From Paenibacillus sp. JDR-2 (GTDB lineage Bacteria; Bacillota; Bacilli; Paenibacillales; Paenibacillaceae): a stretch of DNA of 64,000 bases. The position numbers and the translations under genes are program-made. The stretch spans positions 6,145,501 through 6,209,500 of the forward strand of contig NC_012914.1 in assembly GCF_000023585.1 (NCBI RefSeq), in the 5' to 3' direction. The notes under the pieces were generated by a model, which searched no databases, had not been told where the DNA came from, and worked only from the letters and a program-made list of their open reading frames with translations. This document shows, in pieces, positions 1 through 7,181 of the stretch; within the stretch, counting starts at the first letter, position 1; every line of letters begins with the position of its first letter.

Positions 1-210
1 GACCGGGCTTATCACATGGAAGAGAACTTCTCGGGCATGATCGCCGCCAACGGCAAAACGCCGTTTATGCAAGGCGGCGAGCAATACGTATGGCAGTATC
101 AGTCCGACGATATGAAGCTGCTCCGCGTGGAATGGCTCGACGGACGCTTCATGCTGTATGTTGGCGAATCGGTGCTTCCCGCGGATGTCCGCGTGATCCG
201 GGGCGCATAA
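1..210 (+). CDS. C-terminal end of a truncated protein
   Basis: The frame is open from the first base of the window, so only the last 69 residues of a longer protein are present and the Met codon at 16 need not be a start. The visible part is soluble, with several aromatic residues (QYVWQY) and an ending typical of a small beta domain (LRVEWLDGRFMLYVGE). It ends about 110 bp before the DUF4247 lipoprotein gene on the same strand. In related Bacilli DUF4247 genes commonly sit beside DUF4178, DUF350 and spermidine-synthase genes, so a DUF4178-type protein is a guess from context and not from a recognised motif. Confidence 0.6.
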   Translation, partial: DRAYHMEENFSGMIAANGKTPFMQGGEQYVWQYQSDDMKLLRVEWLDGRFMLYVGESVLPADVRVIRGA

Positions 211-234
211 GGCGAAGCTATCCTTTAAGATTAA

Positions 235-309
235 GCTTTCGAAGTAAGAATTGCTTCGCAATTCTTTAAGTTCATGCTTTCGAAGTAAGAATTGCTTCGC
301 AATTCTTTT
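235..309 (+). repeat. Two copies of the SD-abutting palindromic repeat
   Basis: Two near-identical units (235-267 and 276-309) each start with GCTTTCGAAGTAAG and contain a perfect hairpin (AAGAATTGC, loop TTC, GCAATTCTT). The second runs directly into the AGGAGG of the DUF4247 gene at 311-316. The same box-stem-SD arrangement occurs upstream of six other genes in this window. Confidence 0.85.
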
Positions 310-322
310 TAGGAGGAGCAAG

Positions 323-1060
323 ATGAAGAAGTGGTGGCTTCATAGCATCAAAATTATTCTATTACTCAGCCTCATCGTTCCCATGCTTGCTGCCTGCGCC
401 ATCTCCGATACCGTAAAGGAGCAGTATCCGCTTGAATCGGTGAACGGTTCGGGCAGCCAGACGTCTTACGTCTACCGGGCTGCGGACCAGACCGTTCCGG
501 AGGTCGCCAAGCAGCTCGTCGATAAGAAGAAGCCTGAGCAGCAGTCTGCGGAAAGTACCGAAAGGATGTTCCTCGTCTACAGCGATGAGGTCATCCAAAT
601 CCAGCAGGCTCCCGATGATCCGTCGGACTCCCTGATCGAAATCGACTCCAAGGAGTACGTGCGCAATAATTACAGCAGCAGCTTCCTGGAGGGTTACCTG
701 CTCGCCAGCGTGCTGAGCAATCTGTTCGATAACGGCAAGTACGGTCATGGCAACTACCGCGGTTACTCCCAGAAGGATGTCTATAAACCGCAGACCACTT
801 ACCACAAGCCATCCGATCAGGATCTGAAAAAAGCACCGCCAATGACGGTGAACCGTACCGGATCCATCTTAAAACGTTCTAAGAATGCCGACTCCACTGC
901 AGTTGGATCAGGCAGCAGCAGTTCGACCGGCAAGACCGGCAAGGTCGTCACCGGCGGCTCGTCATCAAGCTCATCGAAGAAGAGCTCGGTCTTCACCAAG
1001 CCGAAGAAATCGGCGCCGAAGATCCGCATGGGCTCCGGCCGCGTTTCGCGGCGGCGGTGA
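323..1060 (+). CDS. DUF4247 family lipoprotein
   Basis: This encodes a 245-residue secreted lipoprotein of the DUF4247 family, whose function is not known. The ATG at 323 is preferred over the upstream in-frame ATG at 251 because it follows a clear AGGAGGAGC site and gives a proper lipoprotein signal peptide: MKKWWLH, a hydrophobic core, then the lipobox LAAC with Cys about residue 26. The body (YVYRA, TVPEVAKQL, ERMFLVYSDE, FLEGYLLASVLSNLF) matches the family pattern as I remember it. The last 70 residues are Ser/Gly/Lys-rich and end in SRRR, suggesting a disordered, basic tail near the cell wall. A bidirectional terminator follows. Confidence 0.8.
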   Translation: MKKWWLHSIKIILLLSLIVPMLAACAISDTVKEQYPLESVNGSGSQTSYVYRAADQTVPEVAKQLVDKKKPEQQSAESTERMFLVYSDEVIQIQQAPDDPSDSLIEIDSKEYVRNNYSSSFLEGYLLASVLSNLFDNGKYGHGNYRGYSQKDVYKPQTTYHKPSDQDLKKAPPMTVNRTGSILKRSKNADSTAVGSGSSSSTGKTGKVVTGGSSSSSSKKSSVFTKPKKSAPKIRMGSGRVSRRR

Positions 1061-1097
1061 CGATGCGCATGTTTGATGTTAATTGAGCAATAAACAT

Positions 1098-1131
1098 AAA
1101 AAAACGCCCGATCGCTCGGGCGTTTTTTTAT
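1098..1131. terminator. Bidirectional intrinsic terminator
   Basis: The hairpin AAAACGCCCG-atcg-CTCGGGCGTTTTTTT has A and T runs on both sides. It lies between the convergent DUF4247 and lplA-type genes and can serve both. Confidence 0.85.
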
Positions 1132-1150
1132 GTTTTAGTCCTATTTTATC

Positions 1151-2857
1151 TTAGTAACCAATGTCATTCCGTTCTGCGGCTTTTTGTGCCACATACTCTG
1201 TCATTTCCAGGGCACCGGCATCTTTGAACTTGTCTTGCGCTTTATGAAGGATTTTCAAAGCTTCATCATCCGACTTCGCGAAGTATGCTTTTTGCAATTC
1301 CGCGTTAAAGTCAAAGCTGCCTACCTTGTCGCGATATTGCTGATATTTCGGCCAGTCTCTTTCCAGATAGCTGGCGCTTACTTTATCGATGATTTTAATC
1401 GGCATTTTTACGGAGAAGCTTTCCTCCAGCTTATCCCATTGCGTTTTTTGATCATCCGTTTTTGGCCATGTCACCGTATCGGAGAATGCGCCAGTGAATC
1501 TGCCCGGCAGGAAGTTAAGTCCTTCGTCTCGCTTCAAGTCAGGATTCTCGTCAAACTGCTTCTTCACGTCCGGAATCCATTGCGGTCTTCCGTCCACCAT
1601 CGTGTAATCCTTGCCTTCAATCCCCCAGTACGCAAGCAGTCGGCCTTCGTCGCTGTTTACGAAATCAAGGTAACGCAGTGCCGCATCCGGGTCTTTGATT
1701 TTCGCGCTCAAGAAGATCGCAGGGAATCCGGAACGTCCCGGCTTCTCAACTTGCGTTGCGATTTCGCCATTCTTATTCTTCATTGGACCAAGCAGCTCGT
1801 ATTGCATTTCCGGATTCGTCTTATACAGCGTTTTGGACAAATCGCCAAGCATAGGCTGGGCTCCGAATACAGCAAGCTTGCCGGTGGTCAGCTTCTCCAT
1901 AGCCGTTGTGTCGGTGTTGCTGAAGGCTTCAGGATCGAATAGTCCGCCTTGGATCAACTTGCGCAAATACATCATTTTGTCTTCTTCGTCTTTGGACAAA
2001 GCCCAGAAGGTCAGCTTGCCGTCTTCCTCGCGGAAGTCGGAAATATTGTAACCCGTCCAGCCCTTTGTGAATTGGCTGGAATCCCAACCGTTGTGCAGCG
2101 TTCCGGCAGGGATAACCGGCTTGCCGCTAATATCTTTGAAATTGCCGTTTTTGATCTTCTCCAGCAAATCGGTCAGCTTCTCCTGCGTATCAATATCCGC
2201 CGCATTTACATTCAGCGCCTTCAAGATATCGCCGCGGGCATACAGGCCGTAGTTCCAGTTATGAATGCTTTCGATCGAACCGTCCGGCGTCTCCGTCGGA
2301 ATGATATATTGCTTGCCCTCCAGATCGGGGCTATTCATGTCAAACTCGGCAAAGTCTTTCGCTATGCCAGTCGTGATCAATCTCTTAACGTTCGGGTATT
2401 TATCGAGATAAGGCGTTAAGTCAAGAAGCTGACCTTCCAGAGCGGCTTTTTTAATAACTTGTCCTTCACCGCCGGTTGTCGACCAGTACGGAGCGTTTAC
2501 GATATCCGGAACCGTGCCGGAAGCGAACATGGTATTCAGCTTCTCGACTTCGCTTGTCGTGATCGATTCCATCTTGAGCGTGACGCCAGTCTTGTCTCTA
2601 ATCGCTTTTGCTACCGGATTGTTCTCTTGATCTTGCGGGAAACCTGCTCCGCCGCCATTCCATGCGCTCAGGAACGTTAACGTGACCGGCTTAGGCGTAT
2701 CTGCTTCTTTTTGCCCCGAATTCGTTGCATTGCCTGCAGACGCAGACGCATCTGGTTCGTTGTTCCCCCCGTTATCGCTGCACGCCGTCATCGACAATGC
2801 AAGCAGCGGGATCGCAGCTGCCAAGCCAAGAGAACCTTTTAATCTGGTTTTACGCAT
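1151..2857 (-). CDS. Sugar ABC transporter substrate-binding lipoprotein (LplA type)
   Basis: This 568-residue extracellular solute-binding protein belongs to the large family-1 sugar binders (LplA type) common in Paenibacillus. The start at 2857 follows GAGAGGGG. The signal peptide ends in a lipobox (LSMTAC), followed by an Asn/Asp/Ser-rich linker, so the protein is anchored outside the membrane. Binding-protein features include the TLTFLSAWNGG start of the mature domain and long alpha/beta lobes with FDPEAFSNTDTTAMEKL. It is the last gene of a three-gene leftward operon after two permeases. No ATPase is encoded here, as is usual for this class, which uses a shared MsmX-type ATPase. The exact sugar cannot be read from the sequence. 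Confidence 0.9.
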   Translation of the reverse strand: MRKTRLKGSLGLAAAIPLLALSMTACSDNGGNNEPDASASAGNATNSGQKEADTPKPVTLTFLSAWNGGGAGFPQDQENNPVAKAIRDKTGVTLKMESITTSEVEKLNTMFASGTVPDIVNAPYWSTTGGEGQVIKKAALEGQLLDLTPYLDKYPNVKRLITTGIAKDFAEFDMNSPDLEGKQYIIPTETPDGSIESIHNWNYGLYARGDILKALNVNAADIDTQEKLTDLLEKIKNGNFKDISGKPVIPAGTLHNGWDSSQFTKGWTGYNISDFREEDGKLTFWALSKDEEDKMMYLRKLIQGGLFDPEAFSNTDTTAMEKLTTGKLAVFGAQPMLGDLSKTLYKTNPEMQYELLGPMKNKNGEIATQVEKPGRSGFPAIFLSAKIKDPDAALRYLDFVNSDEGRLLAYWGIEGKDYTMVDGRPQWIPDVKKQFDENPDLKRDEGLNFLPGRFTGAFSDTVTWPKTDDQKTQWDKLEESFSVKMPIKIIDKVSASYLERDWPKYQQYRDKVGSFDFNAELQKAYFAKSDDEALKILHKAQDKFKDAGALEMTEYVAQKAAERNDIGY

Positions 2858-2928
2858 TTGACAAGCCCCTCTCATTTCTTAATTTTTATATATAAAAGGC
2901 AGTGCCTTTTATACCCTTCGCCTCGCGA

Positions 2929-3846
2929 CTACTCTTTAAGCGAACCTACCAATACACCCTTTACGAAGAACCTTTGAAGGAACGGATACACGCAAAGGAT
3001 CGGAGTGGTGATGATGATGACAAACGTCATCCGGAGCGCTTCCGGCGTTACGCCCCGCAGCTCCATTTGGGACTGGCTCATGTTTTGGATCGACGAACCA
3101 CTGCTCCCCGAACCCGTCATGGTCTGGAAGGACGCTTCGCTGATCATTTTGTTCAGGAACGTCGCCGCAGGCTGAAGGTTTTCTTTCGAGATGAAGAACT
3201 GCCCGGTAAACCAGTCGTTCCATACGCCAACTCCTACGAACAAAGCTATAGTAGCCAACACAGGCATGGAAAGCGGGAGAATGATTCGCGCAAACACCTG
3301 CATTTCGCTTGCGCCGTCGATTCGGGCCGACTCCGACAAGCTTGGAGGGATCCCGTCAAAAAACGTTTTCATGACAATCGCATTAAAAAAGTCGTACAGC
3401 ACGGGAAGGACCAGTACCCAATACGTATCGATAATATGGATTTGCCGGTACAAAATGAAAGTCGGAATCAAACCGCCGCTGAACAAGGTCGTAAAGAAGA
3501 AGAAAAAGACGATGTATTTTCTTCCGGGCAGACCTTTCCGCGAGAGCCCATAAGCTAGCATAGAAGTCAGCATGACGGAACATAGGGTAACGATAAAAGT
3601 CCGTGAAACGGAAATCGTAAAAGCATTTAAGACCTGCGGATTATTAAATGCCTTGGAGTAGTTCTCAAGCGTAAAAACGCGAGGGTAAAAGTAAATGCCG
3701 CCTTTCATCGCGTCATAGCCGTCATTAAACGAAAGCGCCAAAAAATAAATAAAGGGGTAGAGTGCCGTCAGGCAAAATAGGAGCAGCACGGTATAATTCA
3801 AGGTCGAATATATTTTATCGGCTGCCGACATTCTTCTCGTGCCCAT
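2929..3846 (-). CDS. Carbohydrate ABC transporter permease (LplC/MalG type)
   Basis: This 305-residue inner-membrane permease has about six transmembrane segments. The EAA loop that contacts the ATPase reads SESARIDGASEMQVFARI followed by ILPLSMP. The N-terminal signature (ALYPFIYFLALSFNDG, FTLENYSKAF) is typical of the MalG/LplC half. The start has AGGAGG seven bases upstream. A 146-bp gap from the upstream permease gene is filled by two copies of the SD-abutting repeat. It is expected to pair with the 3993-4946 permease and the binding protein at 1151. Confidence 0.92.
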   Translation of the reverse strand: MGTRRMSAADKIYSTLNYTVLLLFCLTALYPFIYFLALSFNDGYDAMKGGIYFYPRVFTLENYSKAFNNPQVLNAFTISVSRTFIVTLCSVMLTSMLAYGLSRKGLPGRKYIVFFFFFTTLFSGGLIPTFILYRQIHIIDTYWVLVLPVLYDFFNAIVMKTFFDGIPPSLSESARIDGASEMQVFARIILPLSMPVLATIALFVGVGVWNDWFTGQFFISKENLQPAATFLNKMISEASFQTMTGSGSSGSSIQNMSQSQMELRGVTPEALRMTFVIIITTPILCVYPFLQRFFVKGVLVGSLKE

Positions 3847-3853
3847 TCCCGCA

Positions 3854-3963
3854 CCTCCTAAAATGAATTGTGAAGCAATTCATACATCGTAAGCATCCGC
3901 TCAAATGAATTGTCACCCTAATGGCTGTTCTGGCCATTGTGATGATTCATACTTCGAAAGCAT
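3854..3963 (-). repeat. Two SD-abutting palindromic repeats between lpl permease genes
   Basis: Read on the minus strand there is a full unit (ATGCTTTCGAAGTATGAAT, a stem with AATGGC/GCCATT, then AATTCATTT) followed by a shorter unit (ATGCTTACGATGT, hairpin ATGAATTG/ACAATTCAT) that runs into AGGAGG of the downstream permease gene. A third half-unit, with the same AATTCATAGGA ending, lies at 3968-3990. Confidence 0.8.
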
Positions 3964-3992
3964 AGTCCTATGAATTGTGAAGCAATCTTTCT

Positions 3993-4946
3993 TCACCATA
4001 AAGACACGTCGCTTACCTTCTTGGCTACCTTGTTCACCGTTATGATCAGGATCAGCGAGATCGCCGATTTGAACAAGCCGATCGCCGTGGAATACGCGAA
4101 TTGTCCTTGCTGGATACCCGTCTTGAGCACGTAGGTGTCCAATATCTCAGAGACGCTTAATGTAGCAGGCGTCTGCATTAGCCATATTTGGTCAAACCCG
4201 GCATTCAGAATGCCGCTTAAGGAGAAGATGAGCAGAATGCCGATCGTAGGCACCAGGGTTGGCAGCGTGATTTTGAACAGCTTGCTCCAGCGTCCCGCCC
4301 CGTCCATTTCCGCGGCTTCATACAAGTGCGGATCAATGTTGGTTAATGCGGCCAAATAAATGATCGATCCCCATCCAATGCCCTTCCAAATATCGGAGGA
4401 AATGACGAGAGGATAGAATAATTTCGGTAGGCCCATGAAGAAGATCGCATCGAGTCCCATTTTTTCACGGATATCATTCACAAGACCAACGTTAGGAGAA
4501 AGAATCTTTTGCATCAGCGTTACGACAACGACCCAGGATACAAAGTGCGGCAGGTAAGAAATCGTTTGGAAGATCCGCTTTATTTTGCTGCGCATCACGG
4601 CGTTAAGCATTAAAGCGAGAACTAGCGGTGCCGGAAATCCGAACAACAGCTTAAGACCGCTGATCGACAGCGTATTTTTAAGGACTGAATAAAAGTTGGA
4701 ATCATTCAAGAACTGCTTGAAAAACCGCAGTCCTTCCCATGGACTTCCCATTATTCCGAGGTTGTACTTGAAATCTTTAAATGCGATCAGAACGCCATAC
4801 ATCGGATAATAGCTGAACACCAAATACCAAATAACAGCTGGAAGCATAAACAAGTACGCATGCCTGAAATACCAAACTCTTGACCAAGCCTCGTTCTTTT
4901 TTTTGGTTATCGGCATAACTTCGACTTTTGCCTCATTCACAATCAT
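3993..4946 (-). CDS. Sugar ABC transporter permease (LplB type)
   Basis: This 317-residue permease has a cytosolic basic N-terminus and about six membrane segments. It carries the EAA motif YEAAEMDGAGRWSKLFKI followed by TLPTLVPT, and the family-typical HAYLFMLPAVIWYLVFSYYP and GLKLLFGFPAPLVLALMLN stretches. An in-frame GTG at 4958 overlaps the AGGAGG site, so the ATG at 4946 is the likely start. It is the first gene of the lpl-type operon; its promoter and a cre site lie 145-200 bp upstream. Confidence 0.9.
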   Translation of the reverse strand: MIVNEAKVEVMPITKKKNEAWSRVWYFRHAYLFMLPAVIWYLVFSYYPMYGVLIAFKDFKYNLGIMGSPWEGLRFFKQFLNDSNFYSVLKNTLSISGLKLLFGFPAPLVLALMLNAVMRSKIKRIFQTISYLPHFVSWVVVVTLMQKILSPNVGLVNDIREKMGLDAIFFMGLPKLFYPLVISSDIWKGIGWGSIIYLAALTNIDPHLYEAAEMDGAGRWSKLFKITLPTLVPTIGILLIFSLSGILNAGFDQIWLMQTPATLSVSEILDTYVLKTGIQQGQFAYSTAIGLFKSAISLILIITVNKVAKKVSDVSLW

Positions 4947-4957
4947 TGTCTCTTCCA

Positions 4958-5025
4958 CCTCCTAAAATGAATAACACATCCATGGCCAGGCGTTTGCCAG
5001 TAGTATAATTCATGCTTCGTAAGCA
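4958..5025 (-). repeat. SD-abutting palindromic repeat (diverged copy)
   Basis: On the minus strand it begins GCTTACGAAGCATGAAT, has a long loop region with CTGGCAAACGCCTGGCC, and ends ATTCATTTTAGGAGG at the ribosome-binding site of the lplB-type gene. Confidence 0.7.
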
Positions 5026-5090
5026 ATTGCTTAGGCTTCAAAGCAACTTGCTACCTCAATTGCGGAATCGGCTACCCCTTACCCATGAGG

Positions 5091-5104
5091 TGAAAGCGGT
5101 TACA
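5091..5104 (-). promoter_or_regulatory. cre site (CcpA operator)
   Basis: TGTAACCGCTTTCA on the minus strand fits the Bacillus cre consensus TGTAANCGNTNWCA at every position. It lies just downstream of the predicted -10 (about +4 to +17), the position used for catabolite repression by CcpA with HPr-Ser-P. This fits repression of a sugar importer by preferred carbon sources. Confidence 0.75.
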
Positions 5105-5113
5105 CTTATTTAT

Positions 5114-5142
5114 AATATAATATATTTAATATATAGAATCAA
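5114..5142 (-). promoter_or_regulatory. Sigma-A promoter of the lpl-type operon
   Basis: TTGATT at 5142-5137 and TATATT at 5119-5114 are separated by 17 bp on the minus strand in a very AT-rich tract. The transcript would have a leader of about 160 nt containing the palindromic repeat. Confidence 0.6.
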
Positions 5143-5502
5143 TACTACCTACGAACGATTTTAGGGGTTATTTGAGCAAAAACGCTGGGTTTTCGAACAA
5201 ATTATGGGTATTCCTCTTGTTATCTAGCCTATTCAATTTTCTTTAATCTATATAATATATTAAATATGTTTGTCGCATTGTGTAGGATCGTGGAGTTTTT
5301 AGTCGCATAAACGCTAATCCTCGCTTCGGCGGCGAGACTTTAGACATGGTCGCTTGGCGGAAGCGCCACTCTCACAGCCTATGTTCGTCCGCCTATCCGA
5401 AGTGTAAGAAAGACAAACATGACCGTAACTTCGCCGTCACATGATTGATATGCAAGCCCATATACTAGAAGCAACAACATTCGAGGTAAGGGGCTGCTGG
5501 GC

Positions 5503-6456
5503 ATGAGAAGCAAAGCGCGCAAGGTAGCGATCGTCGGGGTTGGCAACGTGGGTTCAAGCTGCGCGTACTCCCTTATCAATCAATCGATATGCGAAGAGAT
5601 TATGCTTATTGGACGGACGCCTGACCGCGCAGTTGCGCAAGCGCTCGACATGTCGCATGGCATGGATTTTATCCATTCCCGCACGAAGATCTATAACGGT
5701 ACGTACGAGGATTGCTCGGATATGGACGTCGTTATTCTCTCCGCCGGCGGTTATCCGCCAAAAGGCCAGGACCGGATGGGCATGCTAAGCGCGGTAGCCG
5801 ACATCTATGGCCATATCATTCCGCGGATTATGGACAGCGGGTTTAACGGTATTTTTCTCGCGGCGGCTAATCCGGTAGACGTGGTTACTTATGTCGTATG
5901 GAAGTTGTCAGGACTACCCCGCGGCCAGGTTATCGGATCCGGCACATCCATTGATTCGGCCCGGCTCAAAACGCTGCTCTGCGAGCATTTCTCCGTTGAT
6001 CCGCGCAGCGTGCACGGCTATGTGCTGGGTGAACACGGAGAATCCCAATTCCCGGCCTGGTCGCATGTGACGATTGGAGGCAAGCCGATTCGGGATATTC
6101 TGACCCAGCATCCGGTCCGGTTCGGCCATCTCAAGCTGAATGAAATTGCCGAACAGACCAAAAACGCAGGCTGGGAAATTTACACCCGCATGGGCTCTAC
6201 CCACTACGGCATCGGTAATGCGCTTGCCTATATCACCCGCTCCGTTCTGTATGATGAACACCGCATCATCGCCGTCTCCTCCATCCTCGAGCAGGAATAC
6301 AACCAGACGGGCATTGCGGCAGGCGTTCCCGCCATCGTTACCCGCAGCGGCGTAAAGGAAATCATTGAACTTAATTTGACGCCGGAGGAAGAGCGGCAGA
6401 TGGCTTTTTCATGCCGTATCATTCGCGGGGCAATTGAGCAGTTGAAGCTGGGATGA
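5503..6456 (+). CDS. Lactate dehydrogenase-family L-2-hydroxyacid dehydrogenase, atypical cofactor and substrate loops
   Basis: This 317-residue protein of the LDH/MDH family would interconvert a 2-oxoacid and an L-2-hydroxyacid. Visible are the Rossmann GxGxxG (G12-G17), D151, R154 and catalytic H178 in GEHGESQ, and R91 of the substrate loop. Two positions differ from ordinary LDH: the NAD-binding Asp at the end of beta-2 is G37 followed by R38 (LIGRTP), which resembles NADP-type enzymes, and the pyruvate-specifying Gln is P85 (GGYPPKGQDR). RSVHGYVLGEHGESQF resembles L-2-hydroxyisocaproate dehydrogenases as I recall them. A thioredoxin-like gene follows 52 bp downstream. Confidence 0.85.
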   Translation: MRSKARKVAIVGVGNVGSSCAYSLINQSICEEIMLIGRTPDRAVAQALDMSHGMDFIHSRTKIYNGTYEDCSDMDVVILSAGGYPPKGQDRMGMLSAVADIYGHIIPRIMDSGFNGIFLAAANPVDVVTYVVWKLSGLPRGQVIGSGTSIDSARLKTLLCEHFSVDPRSVHGYVLGEHGESQFPAWSHVTIGGKPIRDILTQHPVRFGHLKLNEIAEQTKNAGWEIYTRMGSTHYGIGNALAYITRSVLYDEHRIIAVSSILEQEYNQTGIAAGVPAIVTRSGVKEIIELNLTPEEERQMAFSCRIIRGAIEQLKLG

Positions 6457-6508
6457 TACAATGGAGGGCATCCTACTTATTCTAACTATCCGGGAGATAA
6501 CGTACCTT

Positions 6509-6832
6509 ATGCCTTTGAACCAGCTTACTGATCAACAGCTGCAGGAAGCAATCGCAAGCGGAGGCTCCGTGCTTGTTCTGTACCGCAGCACCTTCTGCAC
6601 CCCTTGCCATACGATAGCCGGACAGCTCGAGGCCGCCATCCCTTCTCTTCGCGGCGAGATGACCGTTGCTTTCGTTAACATCGATCTGTTCCCGCAGACA
6701 GCCGCTCCGCTTGAACTGCGCGCCGTTCCTGCCATGGCCTTGTATAAGGATGGCGAGCCGATTACGGTGATGCGGACTTTCGTGGCCTGCCAGTCGTTTA
6801 TTCAGATTCTTAGCCATCGCATGAAACAATAG
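6509..6832 (+). CDS. Thioredoxin-like protein
   Basis: This 107-residue cytosolic protein has a thioredoxin fold pattern: VLVLYRSTFCTPCHTI carries the redox motif CTPC, then a beta-strand (MTVAFVNIDLFPQ), the cis-Pro region ELRAVPAMALYKDG, and a C-terminal helix. The usual WCGPC Trp is replaced by Phe. The ATG at 6509 aligns with thioredoxin N-termini and follows GGGAG. An upstream ATG at 6461 would add a hydrophobic 16-residue extension and is less likely. It is probably co-transcribed with the dehydrogenase gene. Role is likely thiol-disulfide exchange; partner unknown. Confidence 0.8.
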   Translation: MPLNQLTDQQLQEAIASGGSVLVLYRSTFCTPCHTIAGQLEAAIPSLRGEMTVAFVNIDLFPQTAAPLELRAVPAMALYKDGEPITVMRTFVACQSFIQILSHRMKQ

Positions 6833-6864
6833 ATTGATTATTCAGATAACATCAAGTATGATGG

Positions 6865-7140
6865 TCGTTATATAACATCGAGGAACGGGACAGTAGCAGG
6901 ATGATGCACATGAGCAGCGAGCCGGGTTGGTGAAAGCCGGCGATGGCGCATTTTGCGAAGAGGACCCGGGAGATGGCTTGCCGAACCGATTTTCGTTATA
7001 CAGTAGGCCTGCCCGGTTCAGTACCGTTACAACGGCGAGATGCTTATAGCAGCGCGTTTATTTGTACTTCCGCCTGCCAATAAGCAACAAGAGTGGCACC
7101 GCGGGATTAACCCCCGTCTCTTACGAGACGGGGGTTTTAT
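6865..7140 (+). promoter_or_regulatory. T-box leader of argS
   Basis: The argS leader carries the T-box sequence GAGTGGCACCGCGG at 7091-7104, which pairs with the free acceptor end of uncharged tRNA. It is followed by a strong terminator (CCCCCGTCTC, loop, GAGACGGGGGTTTT, 7111-7138). Upstream stem I has a CAGTAG (AGTA-type) box at 6890 and an apical GGTTGGTGAAAG region at 6925-6936. Uncharged tRNA-Arg should favour antitermination. Several arginine codons lie on the 3' side of the specifier loop (for example CGA at 6956 and AGG near 6960) and I cannot choose between them by eye. Confidence 0.85.
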
Positions 7141-7181
7141 GTTTTTATTTTTGCTACCATTTTCTCAGGAGGCGTACCCTT

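Noticed and set aside
251..322. Upstream ATG extension of the DUF4247 gene
   Set aside because: It runs through the palindromic repeat, has no SD and would bury the lipoprotein signal peptide; ATG at 323 after AGGAGG is better.
7062..7181. N-terminal extension of argS from an ATG at 7062
   Set aside because: It would translate the T-box and terminator. The ATG at 7182 has its own SD and fits the family.
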